Notes under the pieces: model-generated
The model's database searches: none
The model's input: only the letters and a program-made list of their open reading frames with translations
Told to the model about the DNA's origin: nothing
Shown here: positions 1-5,194 of the stretch, piece by piece
Layout of the letters: each line of letters starts with the position of its first letter
How positions within the stretch are numbered: the stretch's first letter is position 1
Made by a program: the position numbers and the translations under genes
NCBI GenBank assembly: GCA_051009475.1
Contig: JBPCWO010000262.1
Location: forward strand, 1-7,383
Source: CAXMNX01 sp051009475
GTDB taxonomy: Bacteria > Pseudomonadota > Alphaproteobacteria > Rhodobacterales > Rhodobacteraceae
Direction: 5' to 3'
DNA: 7,383 bases

Positions 1-1041
1 ACCGTGGACCGCGCCGAAGCCGCTGCAGCCGTCCCGAAAATCCGCGACCAGCTCGATGCCGCCGGAATCGGCGTCCCTCTCGTCGGTGACTTCCACTACA
101 TCGGTCATACCCTGCTGGAAGACCACCCGGCCTGCGCCGCAGCCCTCGCCAAATACCGCATCAATCCCGGCAACGTCGGTTTCAAGGCCAAGAAGGACAA
201 ACAGTTCGGCCGGATCATTGAGTTGGCGCTGGAACACAACAAGCCCGTGCGGATCGGCGTGAACTGGGGCAGTCTCGACCAGGATCTCCTCACCCACCTG
301 ATGGACGAGAATGCCAAAGCTGAAGAGCCGATGGACGCGCAAGCCGTCATGCACGAAGCCATCGTGCGCTCGGCTCTCGACTCCGCCGCGCTTGCCGAAG
401 ACATCGGCATGAACCGCAATCAAATCATCTTGTCGGCCAAGGTCAGCGCCGTGCAGGATCTGGTCAGCGTCTATGCCATGCTGGCCGAACGGTGCGACTA
501 CGCCCTGCACCTCGGTCTCACCGAAGCCGGCATGGGTTCCAAAGGCATCGTCGCTTCGACCGCCGCTATGGGTATTTTGCTGCAGCAGGGCATCGGCGAC
601 ACGATCCGCGTCTCGCTCACCCCGGAACCCGGCGGCGACCGCACCCGCGAAGTCGTCGTCGCCCAGGAAATCCTGCAGACCATGGGCCTGCGCGCCTTCG
701 CCCCCATCGTCGCCGCCTGCCCCGGATGCGGCCGCACAACCAGCACCGTGTTCCAGGAACTCGCGGCAGAAATTCAGTCCCACGTCCGCGAACGCATGCC
801 CGAATGGAAGAAGACGCATCCGGGTGCCGAAACGCTGGAGCTGGCGGTGATGGGGTGCATCGTAAACGGGCCGGGGGAAAGCAAGCACGCTGACATCGGG
901 ATTTCGCTGCCGGGCACGGGGGAACAGCCGGCCGCGCCTGTGTTTATTGATGGGAAGAAGGCGGTGACGCTACGCGGGGCGGATATCGCGAGGGAGTTCA
1001 AGGCGCTGGTGGAGGAGTATGTGGAGCGGAGATGGGGGTGA
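1..1041 (+). CDS. ispG: 4-hydroxy-3-methylbut-2-en-1-yl diphosphate synthase (IspG/GcpE), 5'-truncated by window edge
   Basis: This enzyme reductively opens methylerythritol cyclodiphosphate to HMBPP in the cytoplasmic MEP isoprenoid pathway, using a [4Fe-4S] cluster. The reading frame is open from base 1, so the GTG at 4 is not a credible start. Judged against family lengths of about 370-400 residues, roughly 60 N-terminal residues lie outside the window. Numbering from the GTG codon, the TIM-barrel part includes GDFHYIGH, KYRINPGNVG, RIGVNWGSL and LGLTEAGMGSKGIVAS. The C-terminal cluster domain has CPGCGRTT with Cys239 and Cys242, then GCIVNGPGE with Cys285 and Glu292. These are the expected three cysteine ligands plus the conserved glutamate. 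The gene ends in TGA at 1039-1041. It is convergent with the AT-rich minus-strand block and shares no transcript with it. Family assignment is essentially certain. Confidence 0.97.
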   Translation, partial: TVDRAEAAAAVPKIRDQLDAAGIGVPLVGDFHYIGHTLLEDHPACAAALAKYRINPGNVGFKAKKDKQFGRIIELALEHNKPVRIGVNWGSLDQDLLTHLMDENAKAEEPMDAQAVMHEAIVRSALDSAALAEDIGMNRNQIILSAKVSAVQDLVSVYAMLAERCDYALHLGLTEAGMGSKGIVASTAAMGILLQQGIGDTIRVSLTPEPGGDRTREVVVAQEILQTMGLRAFAPIVAACPGCGRTTSTVFQELAAEIQSHVRERMPEWKKTHPGAETLELAVMGCIVNGPGESKHADIGISLPGTGEQPAAPVFIDGKKAVTLRGADIAREFKALVEEYVERRWG

Positions 1042-1159
1042 CTGTGTGGACGTTCGTACTCGTCCGCGCGCTGATCCAAAGCTATCCAAACCCTGTTCGC
1101 AGAAGGAAGCTGCAAGGGGAGTTCAGTTTTGTCACGAAATACCCGTTCGCAGTTCCGGG
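1042..1159. other. Intergenic gap between convergent ispG and the AT-rich block
   Basis: This 118-bp stretch separates two converging genes. Base composition changes from the GC-rich ispG to the AT-richer block somewhere here, so it is the likely left junction. The word GTTCGCAG occurs at about 1094 and 1145 and again near 2222, which is too short to call an attachment site. I see no strong terminator: the best hairpin is GGACG/CGTCC (1048-1052 with 1061-1065), and no T-tract follows it. Confidence 0.5.
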
Positions 1160-1729
1160 TTATCGAACATTTTTTCTGTCTTTGCGCCAATCAACCCAAT
1201 TAATTGTTGGGTCCTTTGGAAATCGTTTCGAAAAACGGGGGTCTCCTCTCTCCTTTTGCAGGTTATTGTCATTCCAATAAGATTCCCCCAACAAACGCAC
1301 CGCATTGTAAATCGTGATGGCCTTGGTTTTGCTAACTTTAAAATCGAGCATGCACGCTAAAAAAATAGCATCCGCTTCTTTTCTCGATCTGTCCTGAACC
1401 CAGTAGAGGTAATCGTGAATGACAGCCGCATACGCATACTCTCCATCGGGCCTCAACGAGCTCCAGAACACCCGTGGTATAGATGCCAAATCCGTAACAA
1501 AACCCTTTGGTACTGTAACAGATTTCAGCTTTGCTTTGTCAGATTTAGGTTTCCACCTTATTGGGCTAGCGACAACGTAGTAACTGTCGCGGAATTTCAG
1601 ATACCGCAACGCACCCACCGCAGGTTTTGCACCAAAACGAACCGCTCCTGCGCTTCCCATCCAAAGGTTGATGTCTTTCTGACTGGAAAAGCTTGGATGA
1701 TAAGAATGCAAAACAAAAACAATTGCCAA
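1160..1729 (-). CDS. DUF1353 family protein, N-terminus disrupted by a probable 1-bp frameshift
   Basis: The domain is recognised by VPKGFVTDLASIPRVFW (residues 73-89) followed by AAVIHDYLYW (101-110), then RKEADAIFLACM. This is the usual DUF1353 (Pfam PF07087) order; the family's biochemical role is not established, though members are frequent in phages and accessory regions. As an uninterrupted frame it can only start at a TTG at 1729 (189 residues) or at a later ATG (M24, LWMGSAG); neither has a good Shine-Dalgarno. A near-perfect AGGAGG with an ATG at 1775 sits just upstream but in another frame. Removing one T from the six-T run at 1754-1759 joins them and gives an N-terminus beginning MRDNVIFAKTVCCAALAIVF, a convincing signal peptide or membrane anchor. 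The domain itself looks intact. The product was therefore probably exported, and the gene was the last in an operon with the caspase-like frame. It is either a frameshift mutant or carries a sequencing error. Confidence 0.8.
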   Translation of the reverse strand: MAIVFVLHSYHPSFSSQKDINLWMGSAGAVRFGAKPAVGALRYLKFRDSYYVVASPIRWKPKSDKAKLKSVTVPKGFVTDLASIPRVFWSSLRPDGEYAYAAVIHDYLYWVQDRSRKEADAIFLACMLDFKVSKTKAITIYNAVRLLGESYWNDNNLQKERGDPRFSKRFPKDPTINWVDWRKDRKNVR

Positions 1730-1753
1730 CGCTGCGCAGCAAACCGTCTTTGC

Positions 1754-1759
1754 AAAAAA
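1754..1759 (-). other. Six-T homopolymer, probable frameshift site in the DUF1353 gene
   Basis: On the minus strand the ATG at 1775 reads ATG CGT GAT AAC GTA ATT TTT TGC and ends after 69 codons without any DUF1353 sequence. Skipping one T gives TTT GCA AAG ACG and enters the DUF1353 frame. In that frame, a TAA at 1762-1760 blocks any start further upstream than about 1759. The shift is +1 relative to the ATG frame. A slippery homopolymer is a common place for indels and for base-calling errors. Confidence 0.6.
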
Positions 1760-1775
1760 TTACGTTATCACGCAT

Positions 1776-1787
1776 GTTCCCCTCCTA
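1776..1787 (-). promoter_or_regulatory. Strong Shine-Dalgarno overlapping the upstream stop codon
   Basis: The minus strand reads TAGGAGGGGAAC immediately before ATG 1775-1773. The TAG at 1787-1785 ends the upstream reading frame and overlaps the AGGAGG (1786-1781), with five bases to the ATG. This arrangement is typical of translational coupling in an operon. It supports both the frame that ends at 1785 and the ATG at 1775 as originally genuine. Confidence 0.75.
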
Positions 1788-2390
1788 TCGGGTCGGTTTA
1801 CCACTAAAGGTATTGGATATAACCGGCATACCATGCAACATGCCACGAGATATCCATGTAGACAAACCGCGCTGCCCGCCAGTTCGCCAGACCTCATAAG
1901 AGACAACACTCGGGACAACTGAAACCTCAAAGGGTTGCAGCGCGCCGGTCGTTATTTCAAAATTTGAACGCCAGTATTTATCTTCAGTTATCGGCATTCC
2001 TAAAGCAATAGAAAAATCAATTTCGCCCTTTGATTGAGATAAAAAGGAGTAATTTGGCTCTCTAAAGAGATTTCGAACTTGGCTTGACTTTCTGTTAACA
2101 TCCGAGATGAAAAAAATATGAAGTTGCATGGAACGAGGTATCGCTAGACCACGCAACACGTCTCGAATGAGATCTTCGTCCTCAATTGGGTCCAGTTTAC
2201 GAAGATTGTTCCAAATATCTGAGTTCGCAGTTTTTTTAAGAATTTTTCGCGCGACTGCGTAGCTTTTGTTATCTCTAATATCAACGCCAGTGAAATAGCT
2301 AGGAAGGAAATATTCTACAATAAGTCGCGTGAAAAAATAACCATTTACAATAAGAAACAATTCACCTTTTAATTGACAGGTTTTTACCAA
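1785..2390 (-). CDS. Uncharacterised 201-codon frame, probably the C-terminal part of the caspase-like gene
   Basis: I do not recognise this protein. Its first available start is a TTG at 2390 with no convincing ribosome-binding site. The frame is open further upstream to a TGA at 2447-2445, through a charged linker (PAKPNRDDDDKRK), and is in phase with the caspase-like gene. The translated region looks like real protein: a hydrophobic stretch (ELFLIVNGYFFTRLIVEYF), a mixed charged middle part, and a Gly/Trp-bearing end (YEVWRTGGQRGLSTW). No catalytic motif is apparent. Its TAG stop overlaps the Shine-Dalgarno of the DUF1353 gene, which argues that this frame was once translated to its end. 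I infer it is the distal domain of the original 782-residue product. A separate gene with a poor start is less likely. Confidence 0.5.
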   Translation of the reverse strand: MVKTCQLKGELFLIVNGYFFTRLIVEYFLPSYFTGVDIRDNKSYAVARKILKKTANSDIWNNLRKLDPIEDEDLIRDVLRGLAIPRSMQLHIFFISDVNRKSSQVRNLFREPNYSFLSQSKGEIDFSIALGMPITEDKYWRSNFEITTGALQPFEVSVVPSVVSYEVWRTGGQRGLSTWISRGMLHGMPVISNTFSGKPTR

Positions 2391-2552
2391 CTTTCTCTTG
2401 TCGTCGTCATCGCGGTTTGGCTTTGCCGGACTCCAGCTTAGGGGTCAAAGCGTTTCTGAGTTAGTCGTGAGAAATTCATTCACATTTCTCGACGCTTGTT
2501 TTGCGCGGTCTTCCTTCGCAAGTTCGCTCCACTTAGAGAAATAGTGGCAATG

Positions 2553-2948
2553 TCAAAACAACTCGACTTGAAATGAACTCTTGGAAAATCGTCTAGCCAA
2601 TTTACAGTATTCAGCCACATCATTCGTGTGTTCCGCACGTTTAAATTTGGCGACAGTGGATAACTGCTTTTCAACATTTTTTCCCCGTGCATGGTACGGC
2701 ACCAGTGTTTCGTAAATATCATATTCGCTCACACTTCCGTTGGCACCAATTTTTCTACGCAAATGTGTTTCGAGTTGTTCGATTTTGTTATCTCTATCCG
2801 CTGGACTCGTTGAAATATATTGTTTGTAAGATTGTTTTGTGCTTTCCTTTTTTGCATGTTTCCAAAGAAGATTGTCTATTGCTTCGATCGCAAAGCTTCG
2901 ACGTCCTCCTCGGGGGTAAACAGCCAAATATTTTTTGTATGTAACCAT
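2553..2948 (-). CDS. Open segment encoding caspase-gene repeat domain (likely gene fragment)
   Basis: This 131-codon frame begins with an ATG at 2948, preceded by a possible AGG seven bases away. The same frame is open back to the TAA at 3077 for another 42 codons of equally protein-like sequence, so the ATG is probably internal. The translation contains helical repeat units of the form YKKYLAVYPRGGRRSFAIEAI and LWKHAKKESTKQSYKQYIST. These resemble the unit in the caspase ORF with FLVEHPDSRYEQEA. Such Trp/Phe-Leu/Pro/Ala-patterned, TPR-like repeats are common C-terminal to bacterial caspase-like domains. It ends in TGA 2555-2553, after which the frame continues for 35 more plausible codons containing KWSELAKED. 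I treat it as the middle of the disrupted caspase gene; independent translation by reinitiation cannot be excluded. Confidence 0.45.
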   Translation of the reverse strand: MVTYKKYLAVYPRGGRRSFAIEAIDNLLWKHAKKESTKQSYKQYISTSPADRDNKIEQLETHLRRKIGANGSVSEYDIYETLVPYHARGKNVEKQLSTVAKFKRAEHTNDVAEYCKLARRFSKSSFQVELF

Positions 2949-3074
2949 TTGTTTACCTGGAGGCGTATCTTGCGTAACTTGAGCTAGGTTTATTGCTGCA
3001 ACCGCTTGTGCGCGTAAAGTTGTTTCTGGATATTTTTTTAAAAACTCTTCATAAAAATAGATAACATTTAGAGA

Positions 3075-4133
3075 TTAAGTCAAATACCAGCTGAATCGTT
3101 CAGCCAACTTGATCGATCTATGCGAAGTATCTTTCGTAATTTGAGGGCAATCACGACCCGTGCATGGTTTTTGGTTTTGCTGTTGTAACAAGTTTTGAAG
3201 TTTTTTATTTGCTTCCTGTTCATACCGACTGTCAGGGTGTTCAACTAGGAAATGGCGGACAAGGGGGATTGTGAGACGATGCTTAATGGCTGTCCAGTGT
3301 TGTTCGACATGACGCGGTTTGAATAATTTTATTGGAGCGTCTAGACTACTAACCCAATTTGGTTTTTGATCTTGGCTTGTCTCTTTTTGCACCAACTTGC
3401 TAGTTCGTTGCAGAACGGTTTCCAAAGATGTATTTGGTAGATCCATGTTTTTTACTAGATGCTTGGTGAAAATGCTTGTTTCACCCTGACCTTCGAACGA
3501 AAATTGCCCCGGTTGTGTGGATGCGACCATTAACGCATTGCTTCGATTTGTGAAGTCTGCGAGACCGTAACCAAGAGTTTGTTCTGAAACATTTTTTTCG
3601 GATTCATCATCGATTAATTTTTGCAAAGCGGGAATGTTTCTACATGCATCCATAACAATAGCATGCGTTTTAACAATGCTCGAAATGGCCTTGCTGAATT
3701 GTGTGATTGATTGGCTGTCGTCTTCGGTTAAGGTGCGTGGCAACATGCGCGCGCTGCTATGCAGCAAGTAATTTTCACCGTTTGCCTGAAAACCATGTCC
3801 TGAATAGTAGAAAAAACCAAATTCTGCACCACGCAATTTGTCAAAAAAATCCCTTTTTGCTACATCAAATTGATTTTTTGACAAATTTGTTTTTAGTATT
3901 ATCTCACTTTCTGAAAATCCAATTTTTTTCAACGTTTCAGCCACAGCTCTTGCGTCGCGAACCGGATTTCGTAGTGAGTTTATGCGATCATAGCTAGCAT
4001 TTCCCACTACAAGTGCAACGCGCCTTTCGGCTAATGCTGATTTGGAATTCAACGTCGCCAGGAAAACAAAAAAAATCAAAAACAGGGTAATGGGTTGTAA
4101 TATGGTTTTGTAAAACACCTTCATATTTAACAT
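3075..4133 (-). CDS. Exported caspase-like (peptidase C14 family) protein
   Basis: A secreted cysteine-protease-like protein of 352 residues. Residues 4-35 form a signal peptide: Lys near the start, a hydrophobic core ITLFLIFFVFLATL, and a predicted cleavage after SALA (A35). Mature sequence opens with RRVALVVGNASYDRI and LRNPVRDARAVAETLKKIGF, the usual first strand and helix of bacterial caspase-like domains. The catalytic pair is His113 in FFYYSGHGFQ and Cys164 in IVMDACRNIP. LMVASTQPGQFSFEGQGETS and SIFTKHLVKNM follow as expected of the fold's second half. The usual acidic/Pro segment after NYL (commonly like PVDA) is replaced by LHSSAR, so substrate preference is unclear. Residues 280-315 form a helical repeat (W..I...FL.EHPDS). 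The ORF stops at TAA inside the next repeat, so it is probably truncated. ATG 4133 follows AGAGAG closely; M4 (4124) is an equally possible start. The substrate is unknown. Confidence 0.85.
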   Translation of the reverse strand: MLNMKVFYKTILQPITLFLIFFVFLATLNSKSALAERRVALVVGNASYDRINSLRNPVRDARAVAETLKKIGFSESEIILKTNLSKNQFDVAKRDFFDKLRGAEFGFFYYSGHGFQANGENYLLHSSARMLPRTLTEDDSQSITQFSKAISSIVKTHAIVMDACRNIPALQKLIDDESEKNVSEQTLGYGLADFTNRSNALMVASTQPGQFSFEGQGETSIFTKHLVKNMDLPNTSLETVLQRTSKLVQKETSQDQKPNWVSSLDAPIKLFKPRHVEQHWTAIKHRLTIPLVRHFLVEHPDSRYEQEANKKLQNLLQQQNQKPCTGRDCPQITKDTSHRSIKLAERFSWYLT

Positions 4134-4433
4134 TTAACTCTCTGGCAAAATATACGTATCAAATCAGCTCATTTTTACAACCCGTTGTCACAGCGGCGTG
4201 ATGCCATTCCCTTCTCCCCACATGAGTGCGATAATCCAAAGACATTAGTACATAAACTCGCAAATAGACAGAGCACCTAATCGCAAACTGCCACACCATG
4301 GCTGAATAGCAACAGTGGCCCGCACAGGATAATTCACAAACAGCGTCTACTGTCGTTACAATAGCGTGGCGTGTTGCTTTAAGAAGCACGTCTCCTGAAT
4401 GTTGGTTTTTGATTCAACTCGCACCACGACCCC
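4134..4433. other. Intergenic region upstream of the caspase-like gene
   Basis: About 300 bases lie between the cupin stop and the caspase start, both genes being on the minus strand. Composition is intermediate, so the right edge of the AT-rich block probably falls here. On the minus strand a weak promoter candidate is TTGTAA (4180-4175) with TACGTA (4158-4153), spacing 16, some 20 bases before the start codon. It is a poor match to consensus. A small hairpin with TGCTT/AAGCA arms near 4375-4388 lacks a T-tract. I see no RNA gene, tRNA or attachment site. A GTG-started frame at 4389-4159 has no coding character I trust. Confidence 0.4.
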
Positions 4434-4811
4434 CTACCCAAACACATACGCAATCTCCGCCCACGTATCCGTCGGAAAGATCCAGGTGAACCCCAGCGCC
4501 TCGTCCCCCAGGTTCTCCAACCCGTGCCGGCAGTTCTCCGGAACATAAACCACCGTCCCCGGCGCAACGTCGTGCGTCTCGTCTCCGAGCAGCACCCGCC
4601 CTCGGCCCGCATGAAACAGGTAGATCTCCTGCGGTGCGTGGGTGTGCGGTGGCAGGATCGTGCCGGGCGCAACCTCCAGCACGCCCATCGAAAACCCGTG
4701 GCTGGGTGTGTGATCCGCATCGATCAGGAATTTGTATCGTAGCCCCGGATTCTCGTCCGTCGACTCCCATTCGACATCATCGATCTGCACGATCGTCGGC
4801 TGACTGATCAT
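4434..4811 (-). CDS. Small single-domain cupin protein
   Basis: A 125-residue protein with one conserved beta-barrel cupin domain. Motif 1 is exact: G50 then five residues, H56-T-H58, three residues, E62, six residues, G69. Motif 2 is G85 then five residues, P91-E-N-C-R-H96, three residues, N100, with PEN in place of the usual PxG. His56, His58, Glu62 and His96 are the expected metal ligands. Such cupins may be dioxygenases, isomerases or sugar/ligand sensors; the sequence does not decide. The chosen start is ATG 4811-4809 because GGGAGGAG lies about six bases upstream. An in-frame ATG at 4841 would add ten residues (MARRKQGGAT) encoded by the ribosome-binding site itself. The gene is GC-rich like the core genes and so lies outside the foreign block. 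It is read in the same direction as ispA but separated by nearly 400 bases, so co-transcription is doubtful. Confidence 0.85.
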   Translation of the reverse strand: MISQPTIVQIDDVEWESTDENPGLRYKFLIDADHTPSHGFSMGVLEVAPGTILPPHTHAPQEIYLFHAGRGRVLLGDETHDVAPGTVVYVPENCRHGLENLGDEALGFTWIFPTDTWAEIAYVFG

Positions 4812-4859
4812 CGTTGCTCCTCCCTGCTTTCGCCGTGCCATGGTTCTTTCAAGCTATTG

Positions 4860-4885
4860 CGGGGCAGGATTTCAATCCTGCCCCG
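4860..4885. repeat. Perfect 12-bp inverted repeat with 2-base loop
   Basis: CGGGGCAGGATT (4860-4871) is followed by TC and then the exact complement AATCCTGCCCCG (4874-4885). No T-tract follows on either strand, so it is not a standard intrinsic terminator. It sits about 50 bases upstream of the cupin start and would fold in the cupin leader if transcription begins upstream of it. It could equally be a dispersed intergenic palindrome. Confidence 0.7.
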
Positions 4886-4925
4886 AACGTTCATGTTGAT
4901 GCTGCGAAAACAACATTCCCTATCT

Positions 4926-4973
4926 TCGTCATCCTGACAGCCTGCCCCGGCGCAGGCCGGGGTCAGGACCCAG
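4926..4973 (+). repeat. REP-like intergenic palindrome, copy 1
   Basis: The outer arms TCGTCATCCTGAC and GTCAGGACCCAG flank a GC-rich hairpin, CCCCGG-CGCAGG-CCGGGG. The pattern resembles short dispersed palindromes I know from many alphaproteobacterial genomes. Its arms recur in reverse orientation at 5092-5120. Confidence 0.6.
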
Positions 4974-5091
4974 GAGTCCATCAACGCGGGAAGTGTTTCG
5001 TGCGGAGTTCGGTGTGCGATCCAGATCACCGCTCATTTGTTCAGATTGCGAAGTGGAACATTCGTGAAATCTCGATTTAATTGATAAACAA

Positions 5092-5120
5092 CTGGGTCCT
5101 GTCGTTCGACAGGGTGACGA
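5092..5120 (-). repeat. REP-like intergenic palindrome, copy 2 (inverted)
   Basis: Read on the minus strand, this begins TCGTCACCCTGTCG and ends CGACAGGACCCAG. It therefore shares the TCGTCAyCCTG and CAGGACCCAG ends of copy 1 but has a shorter core. The hairpin is CCTGTCG-TT-CGACAGG. It lies about 75 bases past the ispA stop and might help end that transcript, although no T-tract adjoins it. Confidence 0.6.
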
Positions 5121-5194
5121 CAGTGGGTGGGGTGCGACCCGTCGTTCCGCAGCGAGTTCGCTGGCCGGTCGCGGTTCAATCTCCGGCGCAACCC

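Larger units (their letters stand above)
1785..4133 (-). pseudogene. Reconstructed 782-codon caspase-like gene interrupted by three in-frame stops
   Basis: The frame starting at ATG 4133 ends at TAG 1787-1785 without any change of phase over 2349 bases. Internal stops occur at codon 353 (TAA 3077-3075), codon 527 (TGA 2555-2553) and codon 563 (TGA 2447-2445). Between stops the translation stays protein-like. The parts are: signal peptide (about 1-35), caspase-like domain (about 36-275), a run of roughly 40-residue helical repeats (about 280-560), a charged linker, and an unrecognised C-terminal domain (about 580-782). Codon 353 lies inside a repeat that matches the unit at 280-315. The equivalent residue there is Lys284, so an AAA-to-TAA change would explain the stop. 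I infer a single gene decaying by nonsense mutation. Readthrough or sequence error remain possible. The separate open segments are listed individually. Confidence 0.6.
4812..5194. other. Non-coding region between ispA and the cupin gene, rich in palindromes
   Basis: About 380 bases without a credible gene. It contains the cupin Shine-Dalgarno, a 12-bp hairpin at 4860-4885 and two REP-like palindromes in inverted orientation at 4926-4973 and 5092-5120 (listed separately). The stretch between the two palindromes is AT-richer and may hold the cupin promoter, but I see no clear consensus boxes. Confidence 0.5.

Noticed and set aside
1048..1065. Hairpin after ispG as an intrinsic terminator
   Set aside because: The stem is five base pairs with an eight-base loop and no following T-tract.
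1415..1807. 130-codon plus-strand frame
   Set aside because: Opposite the DUF1353 gene. The translation is irregular and the DUF1353 motifs on the other strand are clear.
2529..2555. TGA at 2555 as a selenocysteine codon, with CCACT/AGTGG hairpin just downstream
   Set aside because: The stem is only five pairs with a nine-base loop and lacks bacterial SECIS features. Two other internal stops, one of them TAA, would remain unexplained.
2480..2722. 80-codon minus-strand frame in a different phase
   Set aside because: It overlaps the in-phase repeat frame, which gives the more protein-like translation. This one reads like an out-of-frame shadow.
1785..4133. TGA reassigned to tryptophan in this organism
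   Set aside because: ispG in the same window ends properly at TGA 1039-1041, and the first internal stop is TAA.
4159..4389. 76-codon minus-strand frame with GTG start
   Set aside because: No ribosome-binding site, Cys/Arg-rich translation without protein-like pattern, and it lies in a probable promoter region.
4812..4841. Ten-residue N-terminal extension of the cupin from ATG 4841
   Set aside because: The extension is encoded by the strong Shine-Dalgarno of ATG 4811 and does not look like the family.
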